From Caenispirillum salinarum AK4 (GTDB lineage Bacteria; Pseudomonadota; Alphaproteobacteria; Rhodospirillales; Rhodospirillaceae): a stretch of DNA of 64,000 nt. The translations under genes were made by a program, and so were the position numbers. The stretch is taken from the NCBI RefSeq assembly GCF_000315795.1, contig NZ_ANHY01000005.1, forward strand, positions 186,001-250,000, given 5' to 3'. Below, in pieces: positions 8,200-17,046 of the stretch. Numbering within the stretch: position 1 is the stretch's first letter; the number at the start of each line of letters is the position of its first letter. The notes under the pieces were generated by a model. The model worked only from the letters and a program-made list of their open reading frames with translations. It was not told where the DNA came from and ran no database searches.

Positions 8200-8861
8200 G
8201 CGTCTTCCAGCACGTAGCCCAGGCCGCGCAGCACCCGAAGGCGCAGGCCCGCCGGCTCCAGCTTGCGGCGCAGGCGGCTGACATACAGTTCCACCGCCGT
8301 GTCGCTCAAGGGTTCGTCGAAGCCCGACACGCTGTCGGCCAGTTCCCGCTTGGACACCACGCGCCCGTGACGCAGCACCAGGGCCTCCAGCACGTCCAGC
8401 TCGCGGCGCGGCAGTTCCACCACATCCCCGCACAGGCGCAGGCGGCGCGTCGCCACCTCGAACTCCAGCCGCCCGACCCGCAGCGTGCCGGCCGACGTGC
8501 CGGCCTTGCGGCGCAGGAGGGCGCGGACGCGGGCCTCCAGTTCTTCCACCTCGAAGGGCTTGGCGAGATAATCGTCGGCGCCGAGGTCGAGCCCCCGCAC
8601 CCGGTCGTCCAGCCCGCCCCGCGCGGTCAGGACCAGCACCGCCGTCTCGCTGCCGCGCGCGCGCAGGTTCTTCAGCACCTCCATCCCGTCCATGTCGGGC
8701 AGGCCCAGATCCAGCACCACCAGGTCGAACGCTTCCGCGGCAAGGGTTGCGTCGGCGCCTTCCCCGTCGGTGGCGATGTCGACGGCATGACCGTCCGCCG
8801 CCAGAAGGCGGCGCAGGGTGTCGGCCAGGTCGGGGTTGTCTTCGACGATCAGCAGGCGCAT
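8196..8861 (-). CDS. tctD: OmpR-family response regulator, TctD-like
   Basis: This is a 221-residue response regulator. The receiver domain (about 1-115) has the acidic pair near residues 7-8, phospho-acceptor Asp51 (VVLDLGLPD), a conserved Thr/Ala switch region (VLVLTAR) and Lys in YLAKPFE. The C-terminal winged helix (about 125-220) is of the OmpR/PhoB type (SRLRRKLEPAG). It is the first gene of the minus-strand tctDE pair and is divergent from the binding protein at 8925, with only 63 bases between. It probably activates tctCBA; a two-half-site direct repeat that could be its operator lies at 10031-10049. Confidence 0.92.
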   Translation of the reverse strand: MRLLIVEDNPDLADTLRRLLAADGHAVDIATDGEGADATLAAEAFDLVVLDLGLPDMDGMEVLKNLRARGSETAVLVLTARGGLDDRVRGLDLGADDYLAKPFEVEELEARVRALLRRKAGTSAGTLRVGRLEFEVATRRLRLCGDVVELPRRELDVLEALVLRHGRVVSKRELADSVSGFDEPLSDTAVELYVSRLRRKLEPAGLRLRVLRGLGYVLEDA

Positions 8862-8924
8862 CGCCTGAGGCTATCCCCACCCTCGGCCGTTGTGAAGAGA
8901 CCGCGAAGCCGGCATTCTGGCGCC

Positions 8925-10013
8925 ATGCAAGCCCTTCTGCGACTCCTTGTCCTTCTGACGCTCTGCCTTGCCGCCCCCGTGGCCCTGGCGCGGGAGCCGA
9001 CCCTGTTCCCCGCACCCAGCGCCAGCGAGGCCGCACCGGCCGCGACGCTGGTCATCTACAGCACCGCCGACACGCCGCTCATCGCCCCGGTGATCGAGGC
9101 CTTCCAGGCGGAGTACGACGCCGTTGCCGTCGCCTACCACGACCTGCAGTCGGTGGAGATCTTCGAGCGCGTGCGCGACGAGACCGACGCGGGCGGGCAG
9201 ACCGCCGACTTCGTCTTCAGTTCCGCCATCGGGCTTCAGTTCAAGCTGGCCAACGACGGCTACGCCCGCCGGCTGGACATGCCGACGGCCAACTACCTGC
9301 CGCCGTGGGCATCGTGGCGGGACACCCTGTTCGGCCTGACGTTCGAGCCGGCGACGATCATCTACAACAAACCCTTCTTCGCCGCCGAGGGCCTGACGCC
9401 GCCGGCGACGCGGGCAGAGCTGGCGGCGCTGCTGGATGCCCGGCAGGACCTGTTCCACGGCCGCATCGCCACCTACGACGTCGAGCGCAGCGGCGTCGGC
9501 TTCCAGTTCCTGGCGTGGGACGTCCGGCAGTCCGACGACATCTGGCGGCTGGTGGCGCTCATGGGCCGGGCGGGGGTGAAGCTGTACTCCAACTCGGCCG
9601 CCATGATCGACCGCGTGGCGCAGGGACGCTTCGCGCTGGGCTACAACATCCTCGGCTCGTACGCCCGCGCCATGGCGGCCGGCGGCACCGACATCGGCAT
9701 CGTGCAGCCCAGGGACTACACGGTGGTGCTGTCGCGGCTGGGCCTCGTGCCGCGCGCCGCCCGCCTGCCCGAACTGGGCCGCGCCTTCCTCGCCTTCCTG
9801 CTGTCGGAGAAAGGGCAGCGGGCCATCGCCGACGCGGGCCTGGGCACCCTTCACCCGAGCGTGGACGCCGCCACCGCCGGGCATGATCCGACCGGGCGCC
9901 TGGACCGCCGGTTCCGGCCCATTCCGGTGGGATCGGGTCTGCTCGCCTTCCTGGACCAGGCCAAGCGCCGGCAGATCATCCGGCGCTGGAACCAGACCCT
10001 TCTCCATCCGTGA
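8925..10013 (+). CDS. Periplasmic solute-binding protein linked to TctDE
   Basis: This is a 362-residue extracellular binding protein of the Fe(III)/thiamine-type periplasmic-binding fold. A Sec signal peptide ends near residue 23 (VALA then RE). The body contains ATLVIYSTAD and IIYNKPFF, typical of this fold's hinge strands. No ABC permease accompanies it; it sits between the divergent tctDE pair and tctCBA. Similar binding proteins accompany TctDE-type sensors elsewhere, where they may present ligand to the kinase rather than feed a transporter, but that role is inferred here. The ATG at 8925 is chosen because it gives a proper signal peptide. Confidence 0.85.
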   Translation: MQALLRLLVLLTLCLAAPVALAREPTLFPAPSASEAAPAATLVIYSTADTPLIAPVIEAFQAEYDAVAVAYHDLQSVEIFERVRDETDAGGQTADFVFSSAIGLQFKLANDGYARRLDMPTANYLPPWASWRDTLFGLTFEPATIIYNKPFFAAEGLTPPATRAELAALLDARQDLFHGRIATYDVERSGVGFQFLAWDVRQSDDIWRLVALMGRAGVKLYSNSAAMIDRVAQGRFALGYNILGSYARAMAAGGTDIGIVQPRDYTVVLSRLGLVPRAARLPELGRAFLAFLLSEKGQRAIADAGLGTLHPSVDAATAGHDPTGRLDRRFRPIPVGSGLLAFLDQAKRRQIIRRWNQTLLHP

Positions 10014-10030
10014 TGCCCCCCATCTCCGGA

Positions 10031-10049
10031 TGACAGGTTGGTGACAGGT
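10031..10049 (+). promoter_or_regulatory. Direct repeat TGACAGGT-N3-TGACAGGT, candidate TctD operator
   Basis: Two identical 8-mers TGACAGGT (10031-10038 and 10042-10049) are spaced by 11 bases start to start, one helical turn. This is the arrangement that OmpR-family regulators bind. It lies 153 bases before tctC, in the 188-base gap after the binding-protein gene. Assignment to TctD rests on position and layout. Confidence 0.5.
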
Positions 10050-10201
10050 AGCGCCCGTACGATCCTTTCCCAGTCGCGCGGACCATTCCCAGAAAAGCAA
10101 GAAGGTCCGAGGAGCGCCGGGAGGACGTTTACGACAATCCGAATGATTCCCTGCCTCCCCCGCGACGGCCATTCCAATGACCGTACCGTGGAGGAACATC
10201 C

Positions 10202-11206
10202 ATGAAGAGCTTCAAGAGCCTGACCCGCCGCGCCGTCCTGGGCGGCATCGCGGCCGCCGGCCTGATCGCCGCGTCCGGCCTGCCGGGCACCAGCGCCAGC
10301 GCGCAGCAGGACATCGACACCATCCACTTCCTGATTCCCGGCGGCGCCGGCGGCGGCTGGGACTCGACGGCCCGCGCCATCGGCATGACCATGAAGCAGG
10401 AAGGCCTGATCGAGAACGATTCCTACGAAAACATGTCCGGCGCCGGCGGCGGCAAGGCCATCGGCTACCTGATCGAGACCGCCGACCGCCAGGAAAACAC
10501 CCTGATGGTCAACTCGACGCCGATCATCGTGCGCTCGCTGACCCAGATCTTCCCCTATTCCTACCGCGACGTGACGCCGGTCGCCCGCGTCATCGGCGAC
10601 TATCAGATTCTGGCCGTACAGCCCGATTCCGAGATCCAGGGCTTCGAGGACGTGCTGGAGCGCTTCCGCGAGGACCCGCGCAGCGTGAAGATCGCCGGCG
10701 GTTCCGTGCGCGGCGACCTCGACCACCTGGTGCCCGCCTCGGCCTTCCGCGCCGCCGGCGAGGACCCGCGCCAGGTCGCCTACGTGCCCTATGACGCCGG
10801 CGGCAAGGCGCTGGCCGGCTTCCTGTCGGGCGAGACGGAGCTTCTGTCCACCGGCCTGGGCGAGGCCATCGGCCCGCACCGCGACGGCCAGCTGCGCATC
10901 ATCGCCGTCAGCGCGCCGGAGCGCGTCGACGTGCTGCCCGACGTGCCGACCTTCAAGGAATCCGGCGCCGACATCGACTTCGCCAACTGGCGCGGCGTGT
11001 TCGCCGCCCCCGGCATCTCCGACGAGCGCAAGCAGGCCTTCGCCACCAAGGTCGAGACCATGATGGACACCGGGACCTGGGAGGAAATCCGGTCCAAGAA
11101 CGGCTGGCAGAACCTGTACCTGCCGCCGGCGGAGTTCGTCGACTTCCTCGCCAAGCAGGAAGAGGAAATGGGTGAACTGATGCGGGAAATGGGCTTCCTG
11201 CGCTGA
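10202..11206 (+). CDS. tctC: Tripartite tricarboxylate transporter substrate-binding protein TctC
   Basis: This is a 334-residue periplasmic receptor of the TctC/Bug family, which binds tricarboxylates or related organic acids and delivers them to TctAB. The N-terminus has a twin-arginine-like motif (RRAVLGG) and a hydrophobic stretch ending at ASA, so export by Tat or Sec is likely. The ligand-pocket signature PGGAGGGWD at about residues 45-53 is typical of the family. A GGAGG ribosome site precedes the ATG. It is the first gene of tctCBA, with candidate regulatory repeats upstream. The precise substrate is not deducible. Confidence 0.95.
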   Translation: MKSFKSLTRRAVLGGIAAAGLIAASGLPGTSASAQQDIDTIHFLIPGGAGGGWDSTARAIGMTMKQEGLIENDSYENMSGAGGGKAIGYLIETADRQENTLMVNSTPIIVRSLTQIFPYSYRDVTPVARVIGDYQILAVQPDSEIQGFEDVLERFREDPRSVKIAGGSVRGDLDHLVPASAFRAAGEDPRQVAYVPYDAGGKALAGFLSGETELLSTGLGEAIGPHRDGQLRIIAVSAPERVDVLPDVPTFKESGADIDFANWRGVFAAPGISDERKQAFATKVETMMDTGTWEEIRSKNGWQNLYLPPAEFVDFLAKQEEEMGELMREMGFLR

Positions 11207-11328
11207 TCCCGGCCGGTTCACGCGGCGGCGTGACTTAGCGGGCGACGAGACGAGCCGATGATTCCAAGTGTCGCCCGGTAAGCCCGCCGCCACCCGCCTC
11301 TCCCTCCCCCGACACGCGGAGACCTCCC

Positions 11329-11817
11329 ATGACTCTGTCGCGCGATGCCGTCGCGGCACTGTGCTTCCTGGCCCTGTCGGTCGCCTACGGGTGGCACGCG
11401 GGCAGCATCCAGCTGTTCCCGGGGCAGGAGTTCGAACCCTTCACCCCCCGCACCTTCCCCTATGCGCTGGCCGTGATCGGCATCGTGCTGTCGCTGGCGC
11501 AGTTGTTCACGGTCATGCGCAAGCCCAAGGCCGGCCAGGAGCGCGAGAAGCCCCAAAGCTGGGCCGGCTTCGACTGGGGCCGCGTCGCCGCCCTGGTGGT
11601 CGCCATGGTCGCCTATGGCGCGGCCTTCAAGCCGCTGGGCTTCGTTATCGCGACCTCGCTGTTCCTGGCCGCCGGCTACCTGATTCTGGGCGAGCGGCGC
11701 TGGGCCGTGGTGCTGGGCGCGTCGGTGCCCGTGGCCGTGGTGTTCTGGGCGCTGATGACGCAGGTGCTCGGCCTGTACCTCGACCCCGGCGCGCTGATCC
11801 GCGCCCTGACGAGTTGA
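11329..11817 (+). CDS. tctB: Tripartite tricarboxylate transporter small membrane subunit TctB
   Basis: This is a 162-residue protein with four predicted transmembrane helices (about 7-25, 43-60, 82-98 and 105-145, the last region probably two helices), the usual TctB architecture. It pairs with TctA to form the membrane part of the secondary tricarboxylate carrier. It lies 122 bases after tctC and 167 bases before tctA. The long gaps hold small hairpins (for example GTGTGC-GGA-GCACAC near 11920) that may tune expression of the three subunits, but no further gene. Confidence 0.9.
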   Translation: MTLSRDAVAALCFLALSVAYGWHAGSIQLFPGQEFEPFTPRTFPYALAVIGIVLSLAQLFTVMRKPKAGQEREKPQSWAGFDWGRVAALVVAMVAYGAAFKPLGFVIATSLFLAAGYLILGERRWAVVLGASVPVAVVFWALMTQVLGLYLDPGALIRALTS

Positions 11818-11984
11818 TCCCGGGCGACACCGGCATCGAACACGCGTCGCCCGGCAAGGCCGACGCGCCGCCGCGCCCTATGGCGCGTGAGCCTGCGCGG
11901 CGCCTGGAGCCGAAGGCGTGTGCGGAGCACACACCGCAGCGTCGATGATTTCAATCAGCGACACGCACTAGAAGGACCTGAACC

Positions 11985-13520
11985 ATGTGGGAAGGGATTT
12001 CCCTCGGCCTGTCCACGGCCATCACGCCCCTGAACATCCTGATGGTCTTCGTCGGGTGTTTCGCGGGCACCTTCATCGGCATGTTGCCGGGGCTCGGCCC
12101 CATCTCGGCCATCGCGCTGATGATCCCCATCACCTACGGCTTCGACCCGGCGTCGGGCATGATCCTGATGGCCGGGGTGTACTACGGCGCCGTGTTCGGC
12201 GGGTCGACGTCGTCCATCCTGATCAACGCGCCCGGCATCGCCGGCACCGTCGCCACCGCCTTCGACGGTTATCCCCTGGCGCAGAAGGGCCAGGCCGGCA
12301 AGGCGCTGGCGATCGCCGCCTACTCGTCGTTCACCGGCGGCACCATCGGCGCCATCTTCCTGCTGGTCGCGGCCCCCGCGCTGGCCTCGGTGGCGCTGAG
12401 CTTCCAGTCGTCGGACTACCTGGTGCTGATGATCCTGGGGCTGACGGCGGTGTCCGCCTTCACCGCGCCCGGGCAGGTGATAAAAGCGCTGATGGCAACG
12501 GTTCTGGGCCTCATGATCTCCACCGTCGGCACCGACCCCTCGGCCGGTGTGCAGCGCTACACCTTCGGCAGCCTGGACTTGGTGGACGGCATCAGCTTCC
12601 TGCTGCTCGCCATGGCGACCTTCGCCCTGTCGGAGGCCCTGATGGCGGTGCTCAAGCGCGACGAGTCCAGCGAGAAGACCCGCGACGCCTCCGTCGGCGG
12701 CATGGGGTCGCTTAAGGTTACGCGGCAGGAGCTGCGCAGCATCGCGCCCACCGTCGGCCGGTCGTCGATCCTGGGCTTCTTCATCGGCGTGCTGCCGGGC
12801 GCAGGCGCGACCATCGCCTCGTTCCTCGCCTACGGCATGGAGCGCACGGTCGCCTCGGCCAAGGACAAGCTGGGCTTCGGCAAGGGCAGCCTGAAGGGTC
12901 TGGCGGCACCGGAAACGGCCAACAACGCCGCCTGCACGGGCTCGTTCGTGCCGCTGCTGACGCTGGGCATTCCAGGCTCGGGCACCACGGCGGTGATGCT
13001 CGGCGCGCTGATCTCCTACGGCGTGCAGCCGGGGCCGCGCCTGTTCCAGGAAGCGCCGGACGTGTTCTGGTCGGTCATCGTGTCCATGTACCTGGGCAAC
13101 ATCGTCCTCCTGATCCTGAACCTGCCGCTGATCCCCTACATCGCCAAGCTTCTGGCGCTGCCGCGGCCGGTGCTGATCCCGCTGATCCTGTTCTTCTCCT
13201 TGATCGGCGTGTACCTGGTGTCGTTCAACACCTTCGACATCTACATGATGGCGGCCTTCGCCGTGGCGGCGATCATCCTGCGGCTGCTGGCCTTCCCCAT
13301 GGCGCCGCTGATCCTGGGCTTCATCCTGGGCGACATGATCGAGGACAACCTGCGCCGCGCGCTCTCCATCTACGACGGCTCCATCGCCTTCCTGTGGGAG
13401 CGCCCGCTGACGCTGGCGATCACCCTGCTGACGGTGCTGACGCTGGTGGTGCCGCTGATCCGCACCGTCAACACGTGGCGGCGGATGCGCTGGGCCGCCG
13501 CCTCGGGAGACGGGGAGTAG
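11985..13520 (+). CDS. tctA: Tripartite tricarboxylate transporter large permease TctA
   Basis: This is a 511-residue inner-membrane permease with about twelve transmembrane segments, full length for TctA. Family motifs include the GMLPGLGP turn near residue 34 and its inverted-repeat counterpart GVLPGAGAT near 266, as well as PETANNAACTGSFVPLLTLG near 307. Together with TctB and the receptor TctC it imports tricarboxylates driven by the ion gradient. It ends the operon; a strong GC hairpin follows 10 bases after the stop. Confidence 0.96.
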   Translation: MWEGISLGLSTAITPLNILMVFVGCFAGTFIGMLPGLGPISAIALMIPITYGFDPASGMILMAGVYYGAVFGGSTSSILINAPGIAGTVATAFDGYPLAQKGQAGKALAIAAYSSFTGGTIGAIFLLVAAPALASVALSFQSSDYLVLMILGLTAVSAFTAPGQVIKALMATVLGLMISTVGTDPSAGVQRYTFGSLDLVDGISFLLLAMATFALSEALMAVLKRDESSEKTRDASVGGMGSLKVTRQELRSIAPTVGRSSILGFFIGVLPGAGATIASFLAYGMERTVASAKDKLGFGKGSLKGLAAPETANNAACTGSFVPLLTLGIPGSGTTAVMLGALISYGVQPGPRLFQEAPDVFWSVIVSMYLGNIVLLILNLPLIPYIAKLLALPRPVLIPLILFFSLIGVYLVSFNTFDIYMMAAFAVAAIILRLLAFPMAPLILGFILGDMIEDNLRRALSIYDGSIAFLWERPLTLAITLLTVLTLVVPLIRTVNTWRRMRWAAASGDGE

Positions 13521-13530
13521 AGCCCCCGGA

Positions 13531-13567
13531 GGGGCGCGGCGTCGGCAGCCTTGCCGGGCCGCGCCCC
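13531..13567 (+). terminator. Compound GC hairpin after tctA
   Basis: A 10-bp stem (13531-13540 with 13558-13567) encloses a smaller CGGCA/TGCCG stem. It sits 10 bases after the tctA stop. No U-tract follows, so termination may need Rho or the hairpin may mainly protect the 3' end. Confidence 0.6.
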
Positions 13568-13646
13568 CTCCCCTCGTCAACCGGCGATGGTGGCCGGACG
13601 GGCGTGGTCCTAGACTTCCCTCACGCACTTGCAGAGGAGAAGGATC

Positions 13647-13832
13647 ATGCCCGCCACCACCGCCGCCCCTCGTCCGGCCGCGGCGCCAAGGCTTCTGCCG
13701 CGTCTGGCCCGCCTTGTGGACCGGACCGCCGCCGTGTTCGCCTTCGCCGTCGCCATGACCGGCCACAGCGAACGCTCCGCCCGCGCGATGACCGATGTCA
13801 TGGAGGCGGAGATCCGGCGTCTGAAGCTCTGA
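13647..13832 (+). CDS. Small hypothetical protein, 61 residues
   Basis: This short reading frame begins at an ATG at 13647 preceded by a good AGGAGAAGG ribosome site. The product is basic in its first half and has a short hydrophobic stretch around residues 29-37 (AAVFAFAVAM). It ends 17 bases before the LysR start, so the two could be co-transcribed. I recognise no family. The ribosome site and spacing are the main support for it being real. Confidence 0.5.
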   Translation: MPATTAAPRPAAAPRLLPRLARLVDRTAAVFAFAVAMTGHSERSARAMTDVMEAEIRRLKL

Positions 13833-13849
13833 CGTATCGGAGTTGACGC

Positions 13850-14761
13850 TTGCAGACCTTCGACATCGTCACCATCCGCCTGTTCCTGGCCGTGGCCCGC
13901 GCCGGCAGCATCGGCGAGGCCGCCCGCCGCGAGCACATCGCCGCCTCGGCCGTCAGCCGGCGCATCAGCGACCTGGAAGCCATGCTCAAGGTCCGCCTGC
14001 TGCGCCGGCTGCCGCGCGGGGTGGCGCTCACGCCCGAGGGCGAGGCCCTGGCCCGCCACGGCGAGCGCATCCTGTCCGACATCCGCACCCTCGGCCAGGA
14101 CCTGCGCGCCTTCGCCGAGGGCACGGGCGGCGAGATCTGGCTGTCGGCCGTGACGTCGGCCCTGAACGGCCACCTGCCCCGCGTGCTCGCCCGCTTCCGG
14201 GCCGAGAACCCCGACATCACGCTGCACCTGCAGGAGCTGTACACGCGTGAAGCCGTCGAGGCCGTGCGCGAGGGCCGCGTCGACCTTGCGGTGGTGGCGG
14301 ACAACGCCGCCGTGCAGGGGCTCTGCCACCTGCCATTCTGCGAGGACCCCATCTGGGTGGTGACCCCGCGCGACCACCCCCTGCTGCGCGACCGGCCGGC
14401 CGGAACGCCCGTCCCCTTCGCCGAAGCCTGCCGCTACGACGTGATCTCCATCCACCAGGGCGGCTCCATCGACGAGTTGATCACCGCCGCCTGTGCCGAG
14501 GCGGGAGTGACGCTCGCGCCCACCATGCTGGTGACCCGCTTCGGATCGCTGCGCCGGCTGGTGGAGGAAGGGCTGGGCATCGGCTTCCTGCGCAAGAGCA
14601 GCGTCGAGCGGCACGCCGAGACCATGGACATCGCCGGTGCGCCGCTGTCGGACTCCTGGGCGCGCCGCCGGCTGAACGTCATCCATGCCGGCGAGCCCAC
14701 GCTGCCGCCGGCGGCACGGCGGCTGCTGGCCGCCCTGCGGGACGCGGCGACCGTCGCCTGA
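13850..14761 (+). CDS. LysR-family transcriptional regulator
   Basis: This is a 303-residue LysR-type regulator. The winged helix-turn-helix covers residues 1-60, with the recognition segment SIGEAARREHIAASAVSRRI trimmed here to its key elements EAAR and AVSRRI. The co-inducer domain (about 90-295) is complete. The start is a TTG at 13850 with GGAG about 9 bases before it; this is the only start that keeps the normal N-terminus. Its target is unclear: neither the TctA gene upstream nor the kinase downstream is divergent from it, which is the usual LysR arrangement. Confidence 0.9.
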   Translation: MQTFDIVTIRLFLAVARAGSIGEAARREHIAASAVSRRISDLEAMLKVRLLRRLPRGVALTPEGEALARHGERILSDIRTLGQDLRAFAEGTGGEIWLSAVTSALNGHLPRVLARFRAENPDITLHLQELYTREAVEAVREGRVDLAVVADNAAVQGLCHLPFCEDPIWVVTPRDHPLLRDRPAGTPVPFAEACRYDVISIHQGGSIDELITAACAEAGVTLAPTMLVTRFGSLRRLVEEGLGIGFLRKSSVERHAETMDIAGAPLSDSWARRRLNVIHAGEPTLPPAARRLLAALRDAATVA

Positions 14762-14779
14762 GGCTCCCGCCGTCCCCCG

Positions 14780-14800
14780 CCGGCCCTTCATCCGGGCCGG
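14780..14800 (+). terminator. Hairpin after LysR gene
   Basis: CCGGCCC (14780-14786) pairs with GGGCCGG (14794-14800) around a 7-base loop, 18 bases after the LysR stop. No U-tract follows, so it is a weak terminator candidate. Confidence 0.4.
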
Positions 14801-14825
14801 ACTTATCCAAAGTCAAAGAAAGATG

Positions 14826-14837
14826 CTTTAGGTGTAA
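14826..14837 (+). repeat. Motif CTTTAGGTGTAA upstream of sensor kinase
   Basis: This 12-mer lies in an AT-rich stretch about 50 bases before the kinase start. An identical 12-mer (minus strand, 57506-57517) lies before the diguanylate cyclase, and a 9-base version before bfr. It may be a promoter or operator element. Confidence 0.4.
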
Positions 14838-14885
14838 TAAATATACATCGTGGGGAGGGGCGCTTACAGGACTGGGGGACGGTTC

Positions 14886-17027
14886 ATGCATCTGTTCGAC
14901 CTGATGCCCGAAATCCGCGGGCGGTGGCAGCGCGTCGGCCTCGTCATGCGGCGGCGGCTTCTGGCGGTCCTGCTTCTGGTGGGTGCCGCGTCGGTGGTGG
15001 GATGCGCGACGTTCCTGATCTTCGTGGTGGAGCGCGACCAGGTCGGCTCGCTGATCAACACCATGGGCCGCCAGCGCATGCTGGCCCAGCGCGTCGCCCT
15101 GTCGGTCGTCGAGTTGCGCGACGGCATGGCCGACGCGGCCGCGATCGCCGACCGGATCGAGTCGGACATCGCGGCCATGGAGACGGGCTTCACCCGGCTG
15201 GAACAGGCGCGCGCCGACGGGCTGACGCTGGATGCCCAGGAGTCGGGCACCGCGCTCGACGAACCGCTGCGGCAGGAGTTCGCGCGGTTCAAGGCCGACG
15301 CCCTGGCCGCCGCCGCCCTGGCCGGCGGTCCCTATACGCTGGATTTCGCCCGGGCCGCCGACCGCATCAAGACCGCCGTGGCGGGGCCCCTGACCCGCGA
15401 GCTTGAGGCCCTGGTCTCGGACCTGGAGGCGGCCTCGCAGCGCCGCTACGACCGGGTTCGCGACTACTCGCTGGCGGCCGTGGTCGCGTTCCTCGCGTTT
15501 CTCGCGCTGCTCGGCCGCCGGCTTCTCTGGCCGCTGAGCTACGACGTGGAGCGCGCGGTGGTGCGCCTGGCCCAGTTGGAAGGCTTTCAGAGCGGCCTGC
15601 TCGACCATCTTCCCATCGGTCTTCTGGTCCTTGATCCGGACGGGCGGCGGGTGGTGCGCATGAACGACGAGGCGGAGGCGATCTTCGGCTGGGTGCGCGA
15701 CGAGATGCCCCGCCTGGACGCCCTGTTCCAGGGCGACTGGCCTCTGGACCGCCTGCGCGGCTGCAGCCGGGCGCGGCTTCACGGCGTCGACCGCGAGGGC
15801 CACGACCTGCACCTGGAGGTCTCCGCCGGCGAGGCCGACCGGCACTGGCTGCTCATCGTCACCGACATCACCGAGGAGATGGAGGCCAAGGCCGACATCG
15901 CGGCGCTCTACAAGGTTCTGGAGAGCATCCCCGTCAGCATCGCCATCACCGACACGCGCGGCCGCATCGAGTTCGTCAACCCGCGCTTCGGCGAGATGAC
16001 GGGCTATGCGCCGGCCGAGGTGGTGGGCCGCACGCCGTCGCTGCTGAAATCCGGCCGCACCGCCGCAAGCACGTATGAAACCCTGTGGCGGACCGTGCTC
16101 GACGGCAGCCAGTGGCGCGGCGAGCTTCTGAACCGGCGCAAGGACGGCGACCTGTTCTGGGAGTACGAGGTCATCACGCCGCTGCGCAACAGCCGGGGCC
16201 GCATCGTGCGGTTCTTCGTGCTGGGAGAGGACGTCACCCACATCAAGGAGAACGAGGAACGCCTGCGGCTGGCGCTGGATGCGGCCGAGGAGGCGAACCG
16301 CGTGAAGTCCAACTTCCTCGCCAGCATGAGCCACGAGCTGCGCACCCCGCTGAACGCCATCATCGGCTATTCGGAATTGCTGACCATGGGCATCGACGGC
16401 CCGCTTCCCGAGCGCTACGCCGGCTATGCCAACGACATCCATTATTCCGGCAAGCACCTGCTGGACCTCATCAACAACCTGCTCGACCTGTCCAAGATCG
16501 AGGCGGGCCAGATGGAGCTGAACGAGTCGGAATCCAGGCTGCAGGACATCGTGGAGGCCGCCGTCTCGCTGGTTCAGGAGCCGGCCGAGCGTGCCCACGT
16601 GCGGCTGAAGGTGGCGCTGCCCGAGACCCTGCCGCTGGTGCGCGTCGACCCGCTGCGGGTCCGCCAGGTGCTGATCAACCTATTGAGCAACGCCATCAAG
16701 TACAGCGATCCCGGCGCGCCCGTCACCGTCAGCGCCCGCGCCGATGCCGGCGGCTTGGCGCTGACCGTCGAGGACCAGGGCGCCGGCATCCCCGAGGAGG
16801 ACATGGAGCGCGTCCTCCAGCCGTTCGGACAGGCCCGCAGCGCCCTGGTGCGCAAGAAGGAAGGAACGGGCCTCGGCCTTCCCATCTGCAAGCAGTTCAT
16901 CGAGATGCATGGCGGCACCCTGGCCCTGGACAGCCGCCTTGGCGAGGGGACGCGGGTGACGGTGAGGCTGCCGGCAACGCGCCTTGTGGAGACGGACCGC
17001 GTGCTGCCCATCGCGGCGGGACGCTGA
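14886..17027 (+). CDS. PilJ-like sensor histidine kinase with two PAS domains
   Basis: This is a 713-residue membrane sensor kinase. Two transmembrane helices (about 22-48 and 196-214) flank a periplasmic helical sensor containing NTMGRQRMLAQR near residue 58, the hallmark of the PilJ/NarX type N-terminal domain. Two PAS domains follow (about 230-335 and 345-470; the second has the motif NPRFGEMTGY). The HisKA box holds phospho-acceptor His483 (SMSHELRTP), and the ATPase domain is complete (NLLSNAIKY, DQGAGIP, GTGLGLPI). There is no receiver domain and no adjacent regulator, so it is an orphan kinase. The ATG at 14886 has GGGGGAC upstream. Confidence 0.9.
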   Translation: MHLFDLMPEIRGRWQRVGLVMRRRLLAVLLLVGAASVVGCATFLIFVVERDQVGSLINTMGRQRMLAQRVALSVVELRDGMADAAAIADRIESDIAAMETGFTRLEQARADGLTLDAQESGTALDEPLRQEFARFKADALAAAALAGGPYTLDFARAADRIKTAVAGPLTRELEALVSDLEAASQRRYDRVRDYSLAAVVAFLAFLALLGRRLLWPLSYDVERAVVRLAQLEGFQSGLLDHLPIGLLVLDPDGRRVVRMNDEAEAIFGWVRDEMPRLDALFQGDWPLDRLRGCSRARLHGVDREGHDLHLEVSAGEADRHWLLIVTDITEEMEAKADIAALYKVLESIPVSIAITDTRGRIEFVNPRFGEMTGYAPAEVVGRTPSLLKSGRTAASTYETLWRTVLDGSQWRGELLNRRKDGDLFWEYEVITPLRNSRGRIVRFFVLGEDVTHIKENEERLRLALDAAEEANRVKSNFLASMSHELRTPLNAIIGYSELLTMGIDGPLPERYAGYANDIHYSGKHLLDLINNLLDLSKIEAGQMELNESESRLQDIVEAAVSLVQEPAERAHVRLKVALPETLPLVRVDPLRVRQVLINLLSNAIKYSDPGAPVTVSARADAGGLALTVEDQGAGIPEEDMERVLQPFGQARSALVRKKEGTGLGLPICKQFIEMHGGTLALDSRLGEGTRVTVRLPATRLVETDRVLPIAAGR

Positions 17028-17046
17028 CGCCGCGCCCGCGGCAGGA

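Noticed and set aside
6796-9036. A single 746-residue frame covering both the tctE and tctD regions
   Set aside because: Only its second half (the kinase) is protein-like; the first part is the out-of-frame shadow of the response regulator.
11818-11984. Repeat-like intergenic hairpins between tctB and tctA taken as a mobile REP element
   Set aside because: Similar words (GATGATT-CAA) occur at 11270 and 53610, but the copies are too short and divergent to call an element.
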